From NCBI GenBank assembly GCA_031254895.1, contig JAIRTO010000079.1, positions 1 to 44,803 on the forward strand: DNA of 44,803 nt, read 5' to 3'. Positions 9,269-18,889 of this stretch are shown piece by piece; the stretch's first letter is position 1; the number at the start of each line of letters is the position of its first letter. A program made the position numbers and the translations under genes. The notes under the pieces were generated by a model. The model saw only the letters and a list, made by a program, of their open reading frames with translations. It was not told the origin of the DNA and searched no databases. The DNA is from Deltaproteobacteria bacterium (GTDB taxonomy: Bacteria > Desulfobacterota > Desulfarculia > Adiutricales > Adiutricaceae).

Positions 9269-10471
9269 CTACAAGCGCTCGGCCACGGCTTCGCCAAATT
9301 GGGAGCAGCCGACTTCTTTCAGCTTTTTGTCTTGGCGAGCCAGATCGTAGGTGACGAGCCCGTCGGCCACCGTCCGCTTCAAAGCCAGGCGTATTCGGTC
9401 GGCGGCTTCGTTCCAGCCCAGGTATTCCATCATGAAGGCTCCTGACAGAATCAGCGACGAAGGGTTGACCTTGTCTTGGCCTTGGTATTTAGGGGCCGTT
9501 CCGTGAGTGGCTTCGAACACGGCCAGACCGTCGCCTATGTTGGCCCCGGGGGCCATGCCCAGGCCGCCTATCTGTCCGGCCAGACAGTCGGACAGATAAT
9601 CTCCGTTCAGGTTGGGCATGGCCAGAACGCTGTACTCTTCCGGCCGGAGCAAGGATTGCATGAACATGTTGTCGGCTATGCGATCTTTGATTATAAGGCG
9701 GGCGTCTCCGGGCACGGCTTCGCTTTCCGGCACGGTCAGAGCCCCGAATTCGGCTTTGGCCAATTCGTAGCCCCAAGCCCGGAAGGCTCCTTCCGTGAAT
9801 TTCATGATGTTGCCTTTGTGCACCAGCGTCAGATTCGGCCGCTTCTCCTTTAAGGCCCATTCTAGGGCCAGGCGAACGAGCCTTTTGGAGCAGAACTCGC
9901 TCATGGGCTTCAAGCCGACAGCCGAGCCCTCTCTGATGGAGGCGTTCAAATTGGTGCGGGAAAAATCGATCAGCGAGTTGGCCTCGTTCGAGCCGGCTTT
10001 CCATTCCAGGCCGGCGTAGACGTCTTCCGTGTTTTCCCTAAAAAGGATAATGTCCGTCTTCTCCGGATGCTTGACCGGACTGGGCACGCCGGGGATCCAT
10101 TTGACGGGCCGGATGCAGGCGTAAAGATCCAAAGCCTGTCGTATGGCCACGTTGAGGCTGCGCATTCCGCCGCCCACCGGGGTGGCCAAGGGGCCTTTCA
10201 GACTGACCCGGCGTTTTTTCAACGTTTCGAGAGTTTCCGCCGGCAGATAGGAGCCGGTGGCTTCGAAAGCCTTGGCCCCGGCCGGAACTTCGACGAATTT
10301 TGGATTATGGCCGGAGGACCGGGCCGCTTTCAGGAGAACGGGTTCGGCGGCCCGCCAAATGTCGGGGCCCACCCCGTCGCCTATGATGACGGGTATGATG
10401 AAGGGATTGAGTTCGCCCTCGTCGGAGACTGGCGATTTGTTTGAAGCGTCGGCGTTGATTGAAGCGGGCAT
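9269..10471 (-). CDS. icd: Isocitrate dehydrogenase (probably NADP-dependent)
   Basis: FRENTEDVYAGLEW, LVHKGNIMKFTEGAF, GDGLAVFEATHGTAPKYQGQDKVNPSSLILSGAFMMEYLGW. An upstream TTG start at 10489 is an alternative. Confidence 0.93.
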   Translation of the reverse strand: MPASINADASNKSPVSDEGELNPFIIPVIIGDGVGPDIWRAAEPVLLKAARSSGHNPKFVEVPAGAKAFEATGSYLPAETLETLKKRRVSLKGPLATPVGGGMRSLNVAIRQALDLYACIRPVKWIPGVPSPVKHPEKTDIILFRENTEDVYAGLEWKAGSNEANSLIDFSRTNLNASIREGSAVGLKPMSEFCSKRLVRLALEWALKEKRPNLTLVHKGNIMKFTEGAFRAWGYELAKAEFGALTVPESEAVPGDARLIIKDRIADNMFMQSLLRPEEYSVLAMPNLNGDYLSDCLAGQIGGLGMAPGANIGDGLAVFEATHGTAPKYQGQDKVNPSSLILSGAFMMEYLGWNEAADRIRLALKRTVADGLVTYDLARQDKKLKEVGCSQFGEAVAERL

Positions 10472-10646
10472 AAGGACGGATCTTCCCAAAAGGGCCGGAG
10501 GCCAGGCCTAAAGATTGATGGAGATGGAAATAAGCCGGAAGCGGCGGGTCGGAAAAAAAACGGACGACGAAGCCCCTTTTTGAACTTTTGGTTTCAAGGC
10601 GCGGCTTTGGCTTCGCGCAAAAACGGAGCCTTCGACGTTTTGACCT

Positions 10647-11420
10647 TTAAAAAGCGAAAAGGGCGAAGAAAAGCAGCGTCGTCATTTCGCCTATCTCCAA
10701 ACTGGCGCCCAAAATGTCTCCGGTGGCTCCTCCTAAGGCTTTGCGCCAGACGAAGCAGAGGATCAAACCTAAGAGAGCGGCGAAGATGGCGCAAAGAAAG
10801 GCGACGAGACCGAAGAACAAAGAGATGATCAGAGAGACGAACAGAGCGGCGTAAAATTCCTTTTGCCCGCTGTAGAAAATCATGTTGTAGCCCAGGCCGT
10901 CGCCTTCTCGGGCGCAGTAGGACTGGGTGGCCACCACCGAGGCGGTCAGACGGCCCCAGATGGGGTACAAAAGGAGCGGCGAAAAGGGGATGACGCCGAC
11001 CAGAAGGGCATTGTCCTGGCTGACCGAAAAAGCCAGGGAAGCGATGAGGGCGATTTTCAAGATCACGCTCAAAACGATGGCCGCAACGCCGAAGGTCCCC
11101 ATGTGGCAGTCTTTGAGAATCTCCAGTTTCTTTTCGACGCTCTTGTGGGACAAAACCGCGTCGGCCGTGTCGGCCAGCGCGTCTAAATGAAATCCCCGAG
11201 TCAGAACGATCTGAAGAGTCGTCAGCAAAACGGCCATTATGATTGCCGGGAAAAGATGATTGAAGATCAGGGCGAATAATACCGAAAAGAGACCCAAGAC
11301 CAGACCCGCCAGAGGGTAATAGGCCGGGAACCTGCCCATTTCGGCGGGTTCAAGAACGCCTTTCGGGTTCAGCGGCAATATGCTCAGGAAGGCGAGAGCG
11401 TGAAAAAAGTTTCTAAACAT
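10647..11420 (-). CDS. cobS: Adenosylcobinamide-GDP ribazoletransferase (cobalamin synthase)
   Basis: Polytopic 257 aa; LTRGFHLDALADTADAV and LRXRDCHMGTFGVAAIV-like KDCHMGTFGVAAIVLSVILKIALI segments typical of CobS. Confidence 0.88.
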   Translation of the reverse strand: MFRNFFHALAFLSILPLNPKGVLEPAEMGRFPAYYPLAGLVLGLFSVLFALIFNHLFPAIIMAVLLTTLQIVLTRGFHLDALADTADAVLSHKSVEKKLEILKDCHMGTFGVAAIVLSVILKIALIASLAFSVSQDNALLVGVIPFSPLLLYPIWGRLTASVVATQSYCAREGDGLGYNMIFYSGQKEFYAALFVSLIISLFFGLVAFLCAIFAALLGLILCFVWRKALGGATGDILGASLEIGEMTTLLFFALFAF

Positions 11421-12160
11421 GCGAAATCTCTTTTCCTTTAAGGTTATTTGAAGTCGTTGAGCCTAAATATTATATATTTTTTGATTTGAAAAAAGAGATG
11501 AAATATTGGACGTTTGTCAGGTCGTTTCAGCCTGGCTGGGACAGTATAGCACAGCCGACAAGGCTGCAACAGATCCGGCCGATTCCCGCCCCTGGCGCCC
11601 GATCTGTTCTCCGATCAGGGCAGAGTTGGCCTTTCGACGAAGGTTCCTGCGGAAAAAAAAGGCTGGGCTCGGTCGACGGCCGTTTTTCAGGCGAAGACGC
11701 GTCTATGAAGACGCTTTCGTCTGGTGGCTTGTTTCGAAAGCTCCGAAGGTTAAATCCCCGTCGTCCGGCAGTCCTTCGTCTTCGAGCCAAAAGGTCGCCT
11801 AATTTCGCTCGATTTCCCTAACCCGTGGCCTTTCTCCTTGAGGCGTCCGCCTCCTGGGCGCCCGCTTTTGGAAGCGGAGCCTTAGGGACTTTTTTTCTTC
11901 GGCTTTTTTTTGGCGAAGCGGCGGAAGATATGGGGGATTGAACGCCCGAAAGCCTTCCGGCGGGCTGGCGGAGGTTTTTCCTAAAACAGGCTGAAAAAAA
12001 GCTAAAAAAGTACTTGAAATAATCTCTGTCTTAATGTAATTAATTTTCCAGGCTGTTTGGTCTTTTTCCGATCAGTCCAAGTTCGTTCTCCGTTTTTAGG
12101 ACGCTCGCCTCGCCCATCAACGTTCACTTGGCTCAACCACGCCACCTAAGGAGGCACAAT

Positions 12161-12673
12161 GTGGATTCTCGCTTGCTGAAATATACTCCTGACCATCTTT
12201 GGGTCCGACTGGAAGAACAAAATCATGCCGTCATAGGGATGACAGAGGAAGGCTTGGAAAAGTTCGAAGAGCTGAAGTCCATCAAATTCAAATGTCACGA
12301 AGGCGACGAGTTGATGAAGGATCAGGATTTCGGCAGCATCGTCGTCTGTTCCGGCCCGGTCATAAAGCTGCTCGCCCCGGCCAGCGGGGAAGTCACCATC
12401 ATCAACGACGAAGTCGTCGACACCCCGGAGACGGTTCTGGAAGATCCGTATGGAGACGGATGGCTGATTCGCCTGGAATTTTTCTCGGACTCCGAGTACG
12501 ACGATCTGATGAGTCGGGAAGAATATGACGAGTTCTTGAGCGAAGACGAAAATTTCGACGACGATGACGACGACGATGATGACGATGACGACGATGATTA
12601 CTACGATGACGACGACGAAGACGAGGATGACGACGACGACGACTATTACGACATAGACGACGACGATTATTGA
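12161..12673 (+). CDS. GcvH-like (glycine cleavage H / lipoyl-domain fold) protein with poly-Asp C-terminal tail; apparent lipoyl-Lys absent
   Basis: AAGGAGG-6 nt-GTG start; YTPDHLWVRLEE...AVIGMTEEGLE...APASGEVTIINDEVVDTPETVLEDPYGDGWLIRLEF matches the H-protein scaffold; D/Y-rich tail. Confidence 0.82.
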   Translation: MDSRLLKYTPDHLWVRLEEQNHAVIGMTEEGLEKFEELKSIKFKCHEGDELMKDQDFGSIVVCSGPVIKLLAPASGEVTIINDEVVDTPETVLEDPYGDGWLIRLEFFSDSEYDDLMSREEYDEFLSEDENFDDDDDDDDDDDDDDYYDDDDEDEDDDDDDYYDIDDDDY

Positions 12674-12728
12674 TTTCGTCCGTCCAAGTTTTCTTTGCCC
12701 GGCCAGCTTGGAGAGTTCCGGCTGCGGC

Positions 12729-12761
12729 GATCGGCCGATGATCGGCCGATGATCGGCCGAC
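12729..12761. repeat. 11-bp palindromic unit repeated x3 (GATCGGCCGAT)
   Basis: GATCGGCCGAT GATCGGCCGAT GATCGGCCGAC, 3' of the GcvH-like gene. Confidence 0.85.
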
Positions 12762-13057
12762 GGTCGTTCGGACGGCGTTTTCGGACTTGAACGAGGCTCG
12801 AGAAGGCGACGATCTGTTTTAGCTTTCCGCTCGGTTAAAGCCAAAGCTCCTATTTTTGATCCGGGCGAGGCCCATAGCCCAGGGTCTCATCCGTCATCAA
12901 TCGAAGGTCCGTCGTTCGACGAGCATTTTAGGGCCTTTTTGAGCATTTAAAAAAATCGGCGGGGCGAGGGTGGCGAGGCGCTTGGGGTCTTGGCATTTCC
13001 CTTAAGAAGTTTTGTTGTCCGGTTTTTGGGGCATATTTATCCGGCTAGAGAATCTAT

Positions 13058-13097
13058 CGACCAGAAAAAACCGTCTTTTGGCGGTTTTTTCTGGTCG
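13058..13097. terminator. Bidirectional terminator-like hairpin CGACCAGAAAAAACCG-TCTTTTGG-CGGTTTTTTCTGGTCG
   Basis: Perfect 16-bp inverted repeat with internal A/T tracts, between convergent genes (GcvH-like + and nitroreductase -). Confidence 0.75.
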
Positions 13098-13278
13098 TTC
13101 GCTTTTCGCCGATCGGCTTTTGAGGCGGCGGGCTCCAAGGTCGGTTCAAAGAGCGATCCAAGAGGGCTGGCCGGAACAGGGCCGCCTTCCCGCCGTTCAA
13201 TTTCCCGCCGAATCTCCGCCAGAAAACCTCTAACCAATTTTCGGTCGATTTCCGAAGATTCGAAAAACTAAGCCTGTT

Positions 13279-13902
13279 TTAGAAGTTGGCGCCCGCCGGG
13301 AAGCCTATGGACTGGACGACCAGCACCGACCAGCCGTTGGGCGGCTTCAGCTCGTCTTTCAGGGCGTCGGCGCCGGTAACCTTGACGACGTTGGCCAGCC
13401 CTTCGGACGCGCAGTAAAGTGCCGCCGACTGGTAGGCCGAGCCGGAATGAAAACCGCCCACCTGACCGTTGTCGGTCGGGCCGGCGTAGAGAAGAGTCAG
13501 GGGGGCTCCGCCGTATTCGCCGGTCCTATCCCCGGACAGAACCTTTTCCAGCGTGTTGGCGACCGGGTTGTACAGGTAGACCCCTGAGCTCAAAACGGCG
13601 TAGACGGCCAAATCCTTGCCGCCGCGCCAGGTGGGAATGGTTCGATGGTCGTCGTCTCTGCTGACGCCGAAGGCGGCCCAGAGAATGGCCGACAACTGTT
13701 CCGGGGCGAGACTGTCGCTTTTGAAGCTGCGGTGAGACTTTCGTTTCGAGAGGGCGTCCAGAATGGGGGCTCCGCCGGATTTGGCCGGCGCGGGGAGAAC
13801 GATGTCGCCTTCGGCCGCCAGAGCCGGAGCGCTCCCGAGCCAGACGGGCGCGAGAAAAGCGAGAGCCAAGACGAGAAGAGGCGCGGCAAGAAAGTTTTTC
13901 AT
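13279..13902 (-). CDS. SagB/ThcOx-type nitroreductase-family protein with predicted signal peptide
   Basis: MKNFLAAPLLVLALAFLAPVWLGSAPALAAEGD leader; SKRKSHRSFKSDSLAPEQLSAILWAAFGVSR nitroreductase N-terminal motif. Confidence 0.75.
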   Translation of the reverse strand: MKNFLAAPLLVLALAFLAPVWLGSAPALAAEGDIVLPAPAKSGGAPILDALSKRKSHRSFKSDSLAPEQLSAILWAAFGVSRDDDHRTIPTWRGGKDLAVYAVLSSGVYLYNPVANTLEKVLSGDRTGEYGGAPLTLLYAGPTDNGQVGGFHSGSAYQSAALYCASEGLANVVKVTGADALKDELKPPNGWSVLVVQSIGFPAGANF

Positions 13903-14344
13903 AAACAACCTCGTGAATTCTTTGAAGTTCGAAGGGGGATCTGGCTCGACGGCTTTGTTTAGCCATTTTTGCAGGTTCGTTGCCGTCGGACCAGATTCGC
14001 CGCTTTCGGGAGAGGGGACTCTTTTGGCCGCCTCGTCGCGCCCAGACGCGTCGAAGGCCAAACGCTTCCGGCCGGAGGCGCCTAGAAAAAGCTGTCGCCG
14101 ACGTCGAGGGCGGCCAAAAAAGCTATGGCGGAAGCGATTCTTTCTCCCCGCAATAATAGACCAGATCGAAAAAAAAGAACAGTTGAGCGAGGTTCCGGCG
14201 GCCAGGGCGGAGGCGCCAAATCGCGTCAAGTCATGAGGCTGGACGCGATTTGGCGGTCATGAATCGAGGTCGTGACGGACGTTTTTCTTTCTCGGAGCTC
14301 TTTTTTGGCGGCGATCCGCCAAAATTCAAAGAAAGAAGCCTTCT

Positions 14345-15607
14345 TCATCTTCGGATGGCGAAAGACAAAATAGCCCCCACGCCGCAGAAGCCCGCTAAAG
14401 TCAGGATGCCGGCCATGTTTCCGCCGGCGTCCATGATGGCTCCTAAGGCGCTGCCGGAAAACATCGCTCCGATGTAGGCCGTCCCGTAAAGCAAGCCGTT
14501 GCCGGCGGCGCCTCGGTCGGAGCCGAGCAGATCGCCGGGCAGGCAGCTCATGGGAGCCATCATGGCCTGGATGAGTCCGCCGGTCAAAAACAGCAAGACG
14601 ACTAAAAGAGCGAGACCGGCCGTCCAGGCGAGGATGGCGGCTCCAGAAGACAAAAGCGACAGAGAAACGCCGGAGATGGCGAAGGCCAGACAGATGACCG
14701 GCCATCTGCGCCCGGCAAAGGCCTTGTCCGAGAGCCAGCCGGTCGTCAGCGAGAGAAAGGCCGCTCCCCAATGGATGCTGCTGCCCACCGCTCCGGCCAG
14801 AACCAGGCTAAAGCCGTAACCTCCGTCTTCGGCGGGCTGAGAAAGAATTTTGATGATCCAGTTGTTTAGCCCCCAACGGACGGCGTTGGCTAAAATCATG
14901 CATAGGCAGAGCATGAGGAATTTGGAATTGGCCAGACAAAGCAAATATTCTTTGATCGAGATGCGAGTCGATTTTTTTTCGGCCGCCATCCAGTCGGCTT
15001 TGAAGCCGGCCTTCTCCGGAGTGGCCTTGACCATCAGGAAAATCAAGAGGCCTGAAAATCCGAAGATCAGCGGCAGACCGATGAAGGTCGCTCGCCAACC
15101 CCAGGAAGCGGCGATAAAACTGGCCACTGGCATGGCCAGAGCGCTGCCCACGTAGGAAAGAGCGCAGAGTATGCCCATCCATGAGCCCCACTTTTTTTCA
15201 GGCAGCCAGGAATACATCACCCCTGTAATGGGACTCCAGACCATGGACAGCGACAAGGCGTTGAGGCACCAAAAGACGGCGAACAAGGCCAGAGAGCTGG
15301 AAAGGCCAAAAAGAATGTTGGCGGCGACCGAGCCGAAAATGCCGATCAAGAGCACGGTTTTGGAGCTGAAGCGGTTGCTGAGGTAGCCGGCCAGAAACTG
15401 GCCGAAGCCGTAGACCATGGCGAAAGCGGTGAGAACCGCGCCGAATTCGGCGTTGGTGTATGAAAATTGATCTTGTATGGCTTGGGTTGAGGCCGAGATG
15501 TTGTATTTCGCGAAATACGTGGTCAAGTAAGCGGAAAAGGTCACGAGCAAGACCTTAAGCTGCGTCTGATTGACTTTGTCGGAGCTAAGGGTCATGGTCT
15601 GGGACAT
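14345..15607 (-). CDS. MFS transporter, organophosphate:Pi antiporter (GlpT/UhpT)-like
   Basis: 12-TM-like sequence; STQAIQDQFSYTNAEFGAVLTAFAMVYGFGQFLAGYLSNRF; GGGAGGTTCGCGCC-ATG start region. Confidence 0.85.
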   Translation of the reverse strand: MSQTMTLSSDKVNQTQLKVLLVTFSAYLTTYFAKYNISASTQAIQDQFSYTNAEFGAVLTAFAMVYGFGQFLAGYLSNRFSSKTVLLIGIFGSVAANILFGLSSSLALFAVFWCLNALSLSMVWSPITGVMYSWLPEKKWGSWMGILCALSYVGSALAMPVASFIAASWGWRATFIGLPLIFGFSGLLIFLMVKATPEKAGFKADWMAAEKKSTRISIKEYLLCLANSKFLMLCLCMILANAVRWGLNNWIIKILSQPAEDGGYGFSLVLAGAVGSSIHWGAAFLSLTTGWLSDKAFAGRRWPVICLAFAISGVSLSLLSSGAAILAWTAGLALLVVLLFLTGGLIQAMMAPMSCLPGDLLGSDRGAAGNGLLYGTAYIGAMFSGSALGAIMDAGGNMAGILTLAGFCGVGAILSFAIRR

Positions 15608-15881
15608 GGCGCGAACCTCCCTTTTCTTGATGTCGGGCGGAGTTGACGAGCTATTGAGCGTTTGATTGAAGATCCCTGGCGGCGCAAAGAAATTCTGAAG
15701 GGCTTTTTGGCCAACATTTTTTTCGCCAAATTTGGCGGAAAAAAACCCTTGGCCTCTCAAGGGATATTTTGGTTCCAAGTCGGAGAGCGGTTTTTTTGAG
15801 CCGCCTTGCGCGTCAGATGAACGTCCGCTTTCTCCAGAACTAGCCAGGCCGCTTCAGTCATTGGCGGCGCTTCTTCATCAG

Positions 15882-16240
15882 TTAAAACATTATAAATTGG
15901 AGAATTGTTTTATTTTCCTGCGTCTGAAAAATATAAAATTAAGTTAAATTAATGTATAAGGCCTAAAAAATTATATTATAATTGTAAGAATAACATAAAA
16001 AATATATTAAATGTCATATATTATGCGTAAAGAAAAGTGCGCAAGACATAAAAGCATAATATGGGAATAAATATCAATATTTTTATCATTGGAATAATTT
16101 TTATTCTTTTCAAGCATTGCGTCTATGTTAAATGTATATTAATCCTTTACTTTAAGTAACTTTATTATATTTGTTTTATAGGTAAATAATAACATGAAAA
16201 CTATATAATTGTAGCAAATTAGCATAAATAGATCAAACCG
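15882..16240. other. AT-rich island in an otherwise GC-rich window
   Basis: Long runs of A/T with small palindromes such as AATTATATTATAATT (15969-15983). Confidence 0.85.
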
Positions 16241-16495
16241 TCTTCTTGTTCGGACATCAAAAAAACTGAAATTATGCCTAGCCAAGTTTTGTTTTTCGGT
16301 TTGCCGGCCGTTCGTCGCCGAGGCGGCCGCAGACTTCGGCAGCATCTTTTTGCGCATAGCGGCGAACTTTGCTCGACCGTTCTATTTATTGGGCGAAGTC
16401 TTGCGCGACGTTCTGCCCTTAAATGGAACTGAACTTTACGATTATTTGAGTTTTCACGGAATATATTCTCGCCGTCGGCAAGGGCGCGATTCAAT

Positions 16496-16534
16496 CTTGG
16501 CCGACTTGCTTGGCCAACTTGCTTGGCCGACTTG
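16496..16534. repeat. 13-bp tandem repeat x3 (CTTGGCCGACTTG)
   Basis: CTTGGCCGACTTG / CTTGGCCAACTTG / CTTGGCCGACTTG. Confidence 0.85.
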
Positions 16535-16601
16535 TCGACCCTAAATTTCGCTCCTGTTGACGGCAAAAACGCTGAGCCGGCGTTCCGCCGGCGTTCCGCC
16601 G

Positions 16602-16781
16602 CCAAGGCCGGACAAGGTTGGAAAAGGCGGGAGAGGATTGGGAAAGGCCGGACAAGGTTTGATGAGGCAGGCAGAGGCTGGAAAACGAGGGAATGAGTGA
16701 AGAGGTCAAGGCTGGGTGAAGCTAGGCAAGGCTGGGCGAAGCGAGCCAAGACTCGGCAAGGCTAGCCAAGGCTCGCCTTGG
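16602..16781. repeat. Degenerate decamer-periodic, purine-rich tract (about 18 units of ~10 bp, core NNAAGGNNGG)
   Basis: ccaaggccgg/acaaggttgg/aaaaggcggg/agaggattgg/gaaaggccgg/acaaggtttg/atgaggcagg/cagaggctgg ... caaggctggg/tgaagctagg/caaggctggg/cgaagcgagc/caagactcgg/caaggctagc/caaggctcgc. Confidence 0.75.
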
Positions 16782-16881
16782 GGAAAGTTTTGGGAAAAAA
16801 AATTTCGGCTCGTTTCGTCTGCGGCTCTGCCCGCGCTGACGATCCTTAGAAGACCAAGACGAAGCGTCGTTTAGTTCCAAA

Positions 16882-16902
16882 GGCTCCGCCGTCGGCGGAG
16901 CC
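16882..16902. terminator. Hairpin GGCTCCGCC-GTC-GGCGGAGCC 3' of the response regulator
   Basis: 9-bp perfect stem, 3-nt loop; no strong U-tract. Confidence 0.45.
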
Positions 16903-16918
16903 GTCTTCGGCTAGCTCC

Positions 16919-17650
16919 TTACAGTTGGGCCAGGCTGTAGCCCAGGCCGTGTTGGGTCTGGATTATTTCCTTGGCGCCTGTCCGACTGAATTTTTTTCGG
17001 ATGTGCAGGATGTGGCTGTCGATGGTTCTGTCGCTGACGGCGACTCCTGGAAAGGCCAGTTCCAAAAGTTCGTTGCGGGTGAAGACTTTTCTTGGCCGCA
17101 AGCAGAGGATCTTCAATATTTTGAACTCGGTCGGCGTCAAGTCGACTTTTTTCCCGTCGTAAAACGCTTCGACGCTTTCCATGTCCAAGGTCAACGAACC
17201 GCATTTCAAGGGCCGCTCTTCGGTTTCCGAGGCCGTCGCGTTCTGGGCCTGAACTCCGGTCGTCGCCTGGGCGCCCGCGCCGGGCAGGGCGGCGTTGCGC
17301 CTCAGAACGGCGGCCACCCTGGCCGTGAGCTCTCTGGGACTGAACGGCTTGGTGACGTAGTCGTCTCCGCCTATGGTCAAGCCCATGACCCTGTCGACCT
17401 CTTCGTCTTTGGCGGACAGAAAAATAATCGGAACTTGGCTGAACTCGCGGATGGTCCGGCAGAGCCATAGTCCGTCCTTGCCTGGGAGACTGACGTCCAA
17501 AACCAGCAGCTCTATCTGGTTTTGCTTGAAAATCTCCAAAGCGCTTTCGGCCTCGAAAGCCGTCTTGACCTGATGGCCGGCGGCGGACAGGGCGAATTCC
17601 ACTACTTCGGAAATGTGGGGATCGTCGTCGACGACTAATATGGAGGACAC
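16919..17650 (-). CDS. OmpR/PhoB-family DNA-binding response regulator
   Basis: ILVVDDDPHISEVVEFAL, LLVLDVSLPGKDGLWLC, GGDDYVTKPFSPRELTARV, C-terminal winged helix (DLTPTEFKILKILC...RTIDSHILHIRKKF). Confidence 0.93.
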   Translation of the reverse strand: MSSILVVDDDPHISEVVEFALSAAGHQVKTAFEAESALEIFKQNQIELLVLDVSLPGKDGLWLCRTIREFSQVPIIFLSAKDEEVDRVMGLTIGGDDYVTKPFSPRELTARVAAVLRRNAALPGAGAQATTGVQAQNATASETEERPLKCGSLTLDMESVEAFYDGKKVDLTPTEFKILKILCLRPRKVFTRNELLELAFPGVAVSDRTIDSHILHIRKKFSRTGAKEIIQTQHGLGYSLAQL

Positions 17651-17698
17651 GAGGGACGCCTTTCAAAAAAGTTAATTTTTGGATTATTTTTGGCTTAT

Positions 17699-18889
17699 TC
17701 AGCCGGTCAAGGTCAGAATGGCGATCTCCGGCCAGGCGAAGAGGCGGAAGTGCAGACCGTCCGCCAGTCCCCTGGTCACGAAAAGAGTCATGTCCCCAAT
17801 CTGGTAAAGACCGCTTGTGTATTCGTAGCCAAGGATCCAGGAGGCGAAGTTGGCCTGCTCGAAAAAAGGAAATTGAAATTGTCCGCCGTGCAGGTGGCCG
17901 GCCAAAAACAGGCGAGTCCCCCGATTCGCCGCGTCCAAGACGCCTTCAGGCCTATGGTTGACGACGACGACCAGGTTGCCTTGGGGCGCGGCGGGACCCG
18001 AAAGAGCCGAAAAATCGAGTCGAAAGTCTCGGCGGCGAGTTTTGTCGTCTCCTCGGTCGTTGAAGCCGATGAGGGTGAGCGGAACCTCGGGCAGGTTGAC
18101 CCGCTCGTCGACCAGCATTTTCAGTCCGGCGGCGCGAAGGTTCTCCGTCAGCTCTGGCGGAGAGTCGACGCGCAAATCATGGTTGCCCAAGACCCCGTAG
18201 ACTCCATAGGTCGTTTGGTTCAAGTTCGAAAGGGGCAGACGGTAGTCCAAACCGAAAGCGGCCAGCCGGTCGCAAAGATCCCCGGCCAAGACGACCAGGT
18301 CTGGCTGGCGGGCCGAGGTCAAGGCCATGGCGGCGGTCAGATCGCGCAGGTTGTAGCCGTGTCCGTAATGCAGATCCGACAATAGCGCTATCTTGAAGCC
18401 TTGCAAAGAGGGAGCGAGACCAGGGATCCGTATGGTTCGCTCAGTTATTTCAGGAGGAGCGAGCTGTCGAGAGTAGCCGAAGCCGGCCGCCAGCAAGAGC
18501 GCGAGCAAAACGAACAAGGGCAGATCGAAGAATCCCGGCTCTTTTTTGGTCAGCCGCAGGACGATGGTTCGCCCCTTGGCGGCGCTAAGGCGGTTCAGCA
18601 GCCGACGAGAAAGCCTGAGGCCCGCCGATAGAGGCAGCCAGAACAGGACGACGGCTTCGTAGGTGAAGACCGGGCGGCAGAGGCAATCCCAAAGAAAGCC
18701 ATTGTTGGGCGGAGGATTCGGCGAATAATACAGAACGTGAAAACTGAACAAGGCCAAAGCGTTGATCAGAAGAAAAAAAGTCAGCAGAGCTCTTTTGAGG
18801 ATCTTGGCTTTGATTCGCCTATGGAAATAGACCCAGGTCAAAGCTTGAGCCAAAAGCATGACCAAAGGCGCCAGGGGGTGAAGAAGCAT
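17699..18889 (-). CDS. Membrane-anchored metallophosphoesterase (YkuE/YaeI-like)
   Basis: LLSDLHYGHGYN, LAGDLCDR, GNHD, FLAGHLHGGQFQFP; N-terminal TM segments. ORF can extend to a TTG at 19009. Confidence 0.88.
   Translation of the reverse strand: MLLHPLAPLVMLLAQALTWVYFHRRIKAKILKRALLTFFLLINALALFSFHVLYYSPNPPPNNGFLWDCLCRPVFTYEAVVLFWLPLSAGLRLSRRLLNRLSAAKGRTIVLRLTKKEPGFFDLPLFVLLALLLAAGFGYSRQLAPPEITERTIRIPGLAPSLQGFKIALLSDLHYGHGYNLRDLTAAMALTSARQPDLVVLAGDLCDRLAAFGLDYRLPLSNLNQTTYGVYGVLGNHDLRVDSPPELTENLRAAGLKMLVDERVNLPEVPLTLIGFNDRGDDKTRRRDFRLDFSALSGPAAPQGNLVVVVNHRPEGVLDAANRGTRLFLAGHLHGGQFQFPFFEQANFASWILGYEYTSGLYQIGDMTLFVTRGLADGLHFRLFAWPEIAILTLTG

Noticed and set aside
11421-12160. Possible cobalamin riboswitch upstream of cobS
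   Set aside because: I could not find a convincing B12 box or the conserved core; only a weak promoter-like TATACT was seen. Needs an Rfam scan.
16219-16749. 176-aa minus-strand ORF in the repeat/AT region
   Set aside because: Low-complexity translation of the decamer repeats; no RBS or domain.
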